DNA from: DASSQJ01 sp963772645
GTDB lineage: Bacteria; Actinomycetota; Actinomycetes; Actinomycetales; Dermatophilaceae
Length of the DNA stretch: 64,000 bases
Assembly (NCBI GenBank): GCA_963772645.1
Contig: CAVYYD010000011.1
Span: 1 to 64,000 of the forward strand
Direction: 5' to 3'
Shown here piece after piece: positions 62,192 through 64,000 of the stretch (positions are counted from its first letter, which is position 1; every line of letters starts with the position of its first letter). The notes beneath the pieces were generated by a model, which was not told where the DNA came from, did no database searches, and saw only the letters and a list, made by a program, of their open reading frames with translations. The translations under genes were made by a program, and so were the position numbers.

Positions 62192-63283
62192 TCAGCGCTC
62201 CTCGTCGCCGGCGATGAAGGCCTCGAGGCGCGCGCGGCCGATGTCGTCGGGACGCTGCTCCGGGGGGGACTTCATGAGGTAGGACGACGCCGACAACAGC
62301 GCACCGCCGATGCCGCGGTCCTTGGCGATCTTCGCCGCGCGGATGGCGTCGATGATGATGCCGGCCGAGTTCGGGGAGTCCCACACCTCGAGCTTGTACT
62401 CGAGGTTGAGCGGCACGTCACCGAACGCACGGCCCTCGAGGCGGACGTAGGCCCACTTGCGGTCGTCGAGCCAGGCGACGTAGTCGGACGGGCCGATGTG
62501 CACGTTGCGGTCGTCGGTCTTCCCGGCGAGCGAGCCGGTGAGGTTGGACGTGACGGACTGGGTCTTGGAGATCTTCTTGGACTCCAGGCGCTCGCGCTCG
62601 AGCATGTTCTTGAAGTCCATGTTGCCGCCGACGTTCAGCTGGTAGGTGCGGTCGAGCTGGACCCCACGGTCCTCGAACAGCTTGGCCATCACGCGGTGGG
62701 TGATCGTGGCACCGACCTGGCTCTTGATGTCGTCGCCGATGATCGGGAGGCCGGCGGCCTCGAACTTCGCCGACCACTCGGGGTCGGAGGCGATGAAGAC
62801 GGGCAGTGCGTTGACGAACGCGACGCCGGCGTCGATGGCGCACTGGGCGTAGAACTTGTCGGCCTGCTCGGAGCCCACCGGCAGGTAGGAGACGAGCACG
62901 TCGGCCCGGGCGTCCTTGAGCGCCTGGACGATGTCCACCGGCTCCGCGCCGGACTCGTCGATGGTCTGTCGGTAGTACTTGCCGAGCCCGTCGAGGGTGT
63001 GGCCGCGCTGGACGGTGACCCCGGTGGTCGGGACCTCGGAGATGGTGATCGTGTTGTTCTCGCTGGCGAAGATCGCCTCGGCGAGGTCCTTGCCGACCTT
63101 CTTGTCGTCGACGTCGAACGCGGCGACGAACTCGACGTCGTTGACGTGGTACTCGCCGAAGCGGACGTGCATCAGGCCGGGGACGCTCGACGTCGGGTCG
63201 GCGTCGCGGTAGTAGTGGACGCCCTGGACGAGCGATGACGCGCAGTTGCCGACGCCGACGACGGCGACGCGGATGGAACCCAT
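62192..63283 (-). CDS. ino1: Inositol-3-phosphate synthase
   Basis: A 363-residue NAD-dependent enzyme converting glucose 6-phosphate to inositol 3-phosphate, the first step to phosphatidylinositol and mycothiol. The start IRVAVVGVGNCASSLVQGVHYY is the Rossmann motif. GDDIKSQVGATITHR and LNVGGNMDFKNMLERERLESKKISKTQSV contain the catalytic Lys positions. Length is typical of actinobacterial Ino1. It is coded with the PadR-type gene upstream, 66 bases away. Confidence 0.96.
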   Translation of the reverse strand: MGSIRVAVVGVGNCASSLVQGVHYYRDADPTSSVPGLMHVRFGEYHVNDVEFVAAFDVDDKKVGKDLAEAIFASENNTITISEVPTTGVTVQRGHTLDGLGKYYRQTIDESGAEPVDIVQALKDARADVLVSYLPVGSEQADKFYAQCAIDAGVAFVNALPVFIASDPEWSAKFEAAGLPIIGDDIKSQVGATITHRVMAKLFEDRGVQLDRTYQLNVGGNMDFKNMLERERLESKKISKTQSVTSNLTGSLAGKTDDRNVHIGPSDYVAWLDDRKWAYVRLEGRAFGDVPLNLEYKLEVWDSPNSAGIIIDAIRAAKIAKDRGIGGALLSASSYLMKSPPEQRPDDIGRARLEAFIAGDEER

Positions 63284-63349
63284 GGCTACTCCTGGGTGTC
63301 GAGGTGGACGGGACGGGTGCGGCTCGGCGGCCCGGACGGGCCGTGTCGC

Positions 63350-63913
63350 CTACGGCTGGGGGCCGGGGTCGGTGGGGTGGCGCCGTTCGGCGTCGATGAG
63401 CTCGCTGAGCCAGCGCACCTCGCGCTCGGTGGTCTCCTCACCGTGCTGCTGGAGGGCGGTGGTGTAGGCGTCGAGGCGCTCGCGACGGCGTGCCGAGGCG
63501 GCCCGGACGCGGTCGAGGTCCTCCTCGAGGCGGGAGCGGCGCCCCTCGAGGATGCGGATGCGGACCTCGCGCTCGGTGCGGGCGAAGAAGGCGAAGCGGA
63601 CGTCGAAGCCGTCGTCGTCGTAGGCCGAGGAGTCGGTACGGGCGACGAGGTCGGAGAAGTGCTCCTTGCCGGTGGCCGTCAGCTCGTAGACGACGCGGCG
63701 TCGGCGGCCGGTGGCCACCGGGTCCTCGGTCTCGGCGATGAGGCCACGGTCGAGGAGGGCCCGCAGGGCCGGGTAGAGGGTGCCGTAGGACAGGGCGCGG
63801 AACGGGCCGAGCGCGGTGTTGAGCCGGCGGCGCAGCTCGTAGCCGTGGGTCGGTCCCTCGTGGAGCAGGCCGAGGACGGCGAACTCGAGCAGCTGGGCGC
63901 GGCGCGACACCAT
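63350..63913 (-). CDS. PadR-family transcriptional regulator
   Basis: A 187-residue regulator. The winged helix reads LLEFAVLGLLHEGPTHGYELRRRLNTALGPFRALSYGTLYPALRALLDRGLIAE with wing RRRVVYELTATGKEHF. A C-terminal coiled coil (LEEDLDRVRAASARRRERLDAYTTAL) mediates dimerisation. It precedes ino1 on the same strand, a common actinobacterial pairing. The palindrome at 63983-63995 upstream is its likely operator. Confidence 0.9.
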   Translation of the reverse strand: MVSRRAQLLEFAVLGLLHEGPTHGYELRRRLNTALGPFRALSYGTLYPALRALLDRGLIAETEDPVATGRRRRVVYELTATGKEHFSDLVARTDSSAYDDDGFDVRFAFFARTEREVRIRILEGRRSRLEEDLDRVRAASARRRERLDAYTTALQQHGEETTEREVRWLSELIDAERRHPTDPGPQP

Positions 63914-63982
63914 CGGTCACCTCCTGTCCCGGGAACCGGACGGGCCTGGCACCCGTTCGACCCTCCGACGCTAGCACAGATA

Positions 63983-63995
63983 TATCGTGTCGATA
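63983..63995. promoter_or_regulatory. Putative PadR operator
   Basis: TATCG-TGT-CGATA, a perfect palindrome in an AT-rich stretch (63978-63998) that stands out in this GC-rich sequence. About 70 bases before the PadR start, it probably overlaps the -10 region (GATATAT on the minus strand). Confidence 0.65.
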
Positions 63996-64000
63996 GATCG

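Overview
The window is one stretch of a very GC-rich actinobacterial chromosome around the replication origin. The order rpmH-rnpA-yidD-yidC-jag-rsmG-parA-parB to the right of dnaA, and dnaN-gnd-recF-dciA-gyrB-gyrA-tRNA-Ile-tRNA-Ala to the left, is the conserved actinobacterial origin layout. The F420-type (DUF385) protein, the DLW-39 micro-gene between the tRNAs, PadR-Ino1 and SigM-type genes also fit Actinomycetota. My guess is Micrococcales, perhaps Intrasporangiaceae; this is an inference from gene order and composition only.

Layout. (1) 1-3.8 kb: a lower-GC accessory operon of three overlapping genes, each with one apparent frameshift: a FAD-dependent dehydrogenase, a small nucleoside-deoxyribosyltransferase-like (DUF4406/DUF7768-like) protein, and a protein ending in an MTAN/PNP-type nucleosidase domain. 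It lies beside the 3' end of tRNA-Ala and is the best candidate for an undescribed system, possibly nucleotide-based defence. (2) 4.0-10.3 kb: tRNA-Ala, a DLW-39-like micro-gene, tRNA-Ile, a DUF3566 membrane protein, gyrA and gyrB. (3) 10.5-34.0 kb: about 24 kb separating gyrB from dciA-recF. It starts with a thioesterase, an HSP90-like ATPase, an M4 protease carrying an emfourin-like domain and a MarR/SDR pair. The main part is a complete phenol to catechol meta-cleavage cluster: multicomponent phenol hydroxylase L, M, N, O, P; catechol 2,3-dioxygenase with its ferredoxin; 2-hydroxymuconic semialdehyde hydrolase and dehydrogenase; oxalocrotonate tautomerase and decarboxylase; oxopentenoate hydratase; aldolase; and acylating acetaldehyde dehydrogenase. 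Two IclR regulators lie inside it. The end products would be pyruvate and acetyl-CoA. (4) 34.1-41.1 kb: dciA, recF, gnd, dnaN, oriC with DnaA boxes, and dnaA. (5) 41.1-49.0 kb: rpmH to parB with six parS or parS-like sites, four of them inside the long 5' part of parA. (6) 49.1-58.5 kb: trxA, trxB (SigR/SigH-type promoter), an anti-sigma-like protein, an ECF sigma factor, a pseudokinase, murJ, a NUDIX hydrolase and the tRNA nucleotidyltransferase. (7) 58.5-64 kb: a PP2C phosphatase, a hypothetical gene, a large AAA/LuxR regulator, inositol-3-phosphate synthase and its PadR-type neighbour.

Working together. The origin block handles replication initiation, segregation, topoisomerase function, ribosome and membrane-protein biogenesis. 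The phenol cluster appears to be organised as a dmpQ-B-x-glcG-L-M-N-O-P operon, a divergent dmpD, and a dmpE-F-G-H-I-C operon. The two main promoter regions share the inverted repeat C(A/T)CGTTCC-N7-GGAACGTG, a likely operator for one of the local IclR proteins.
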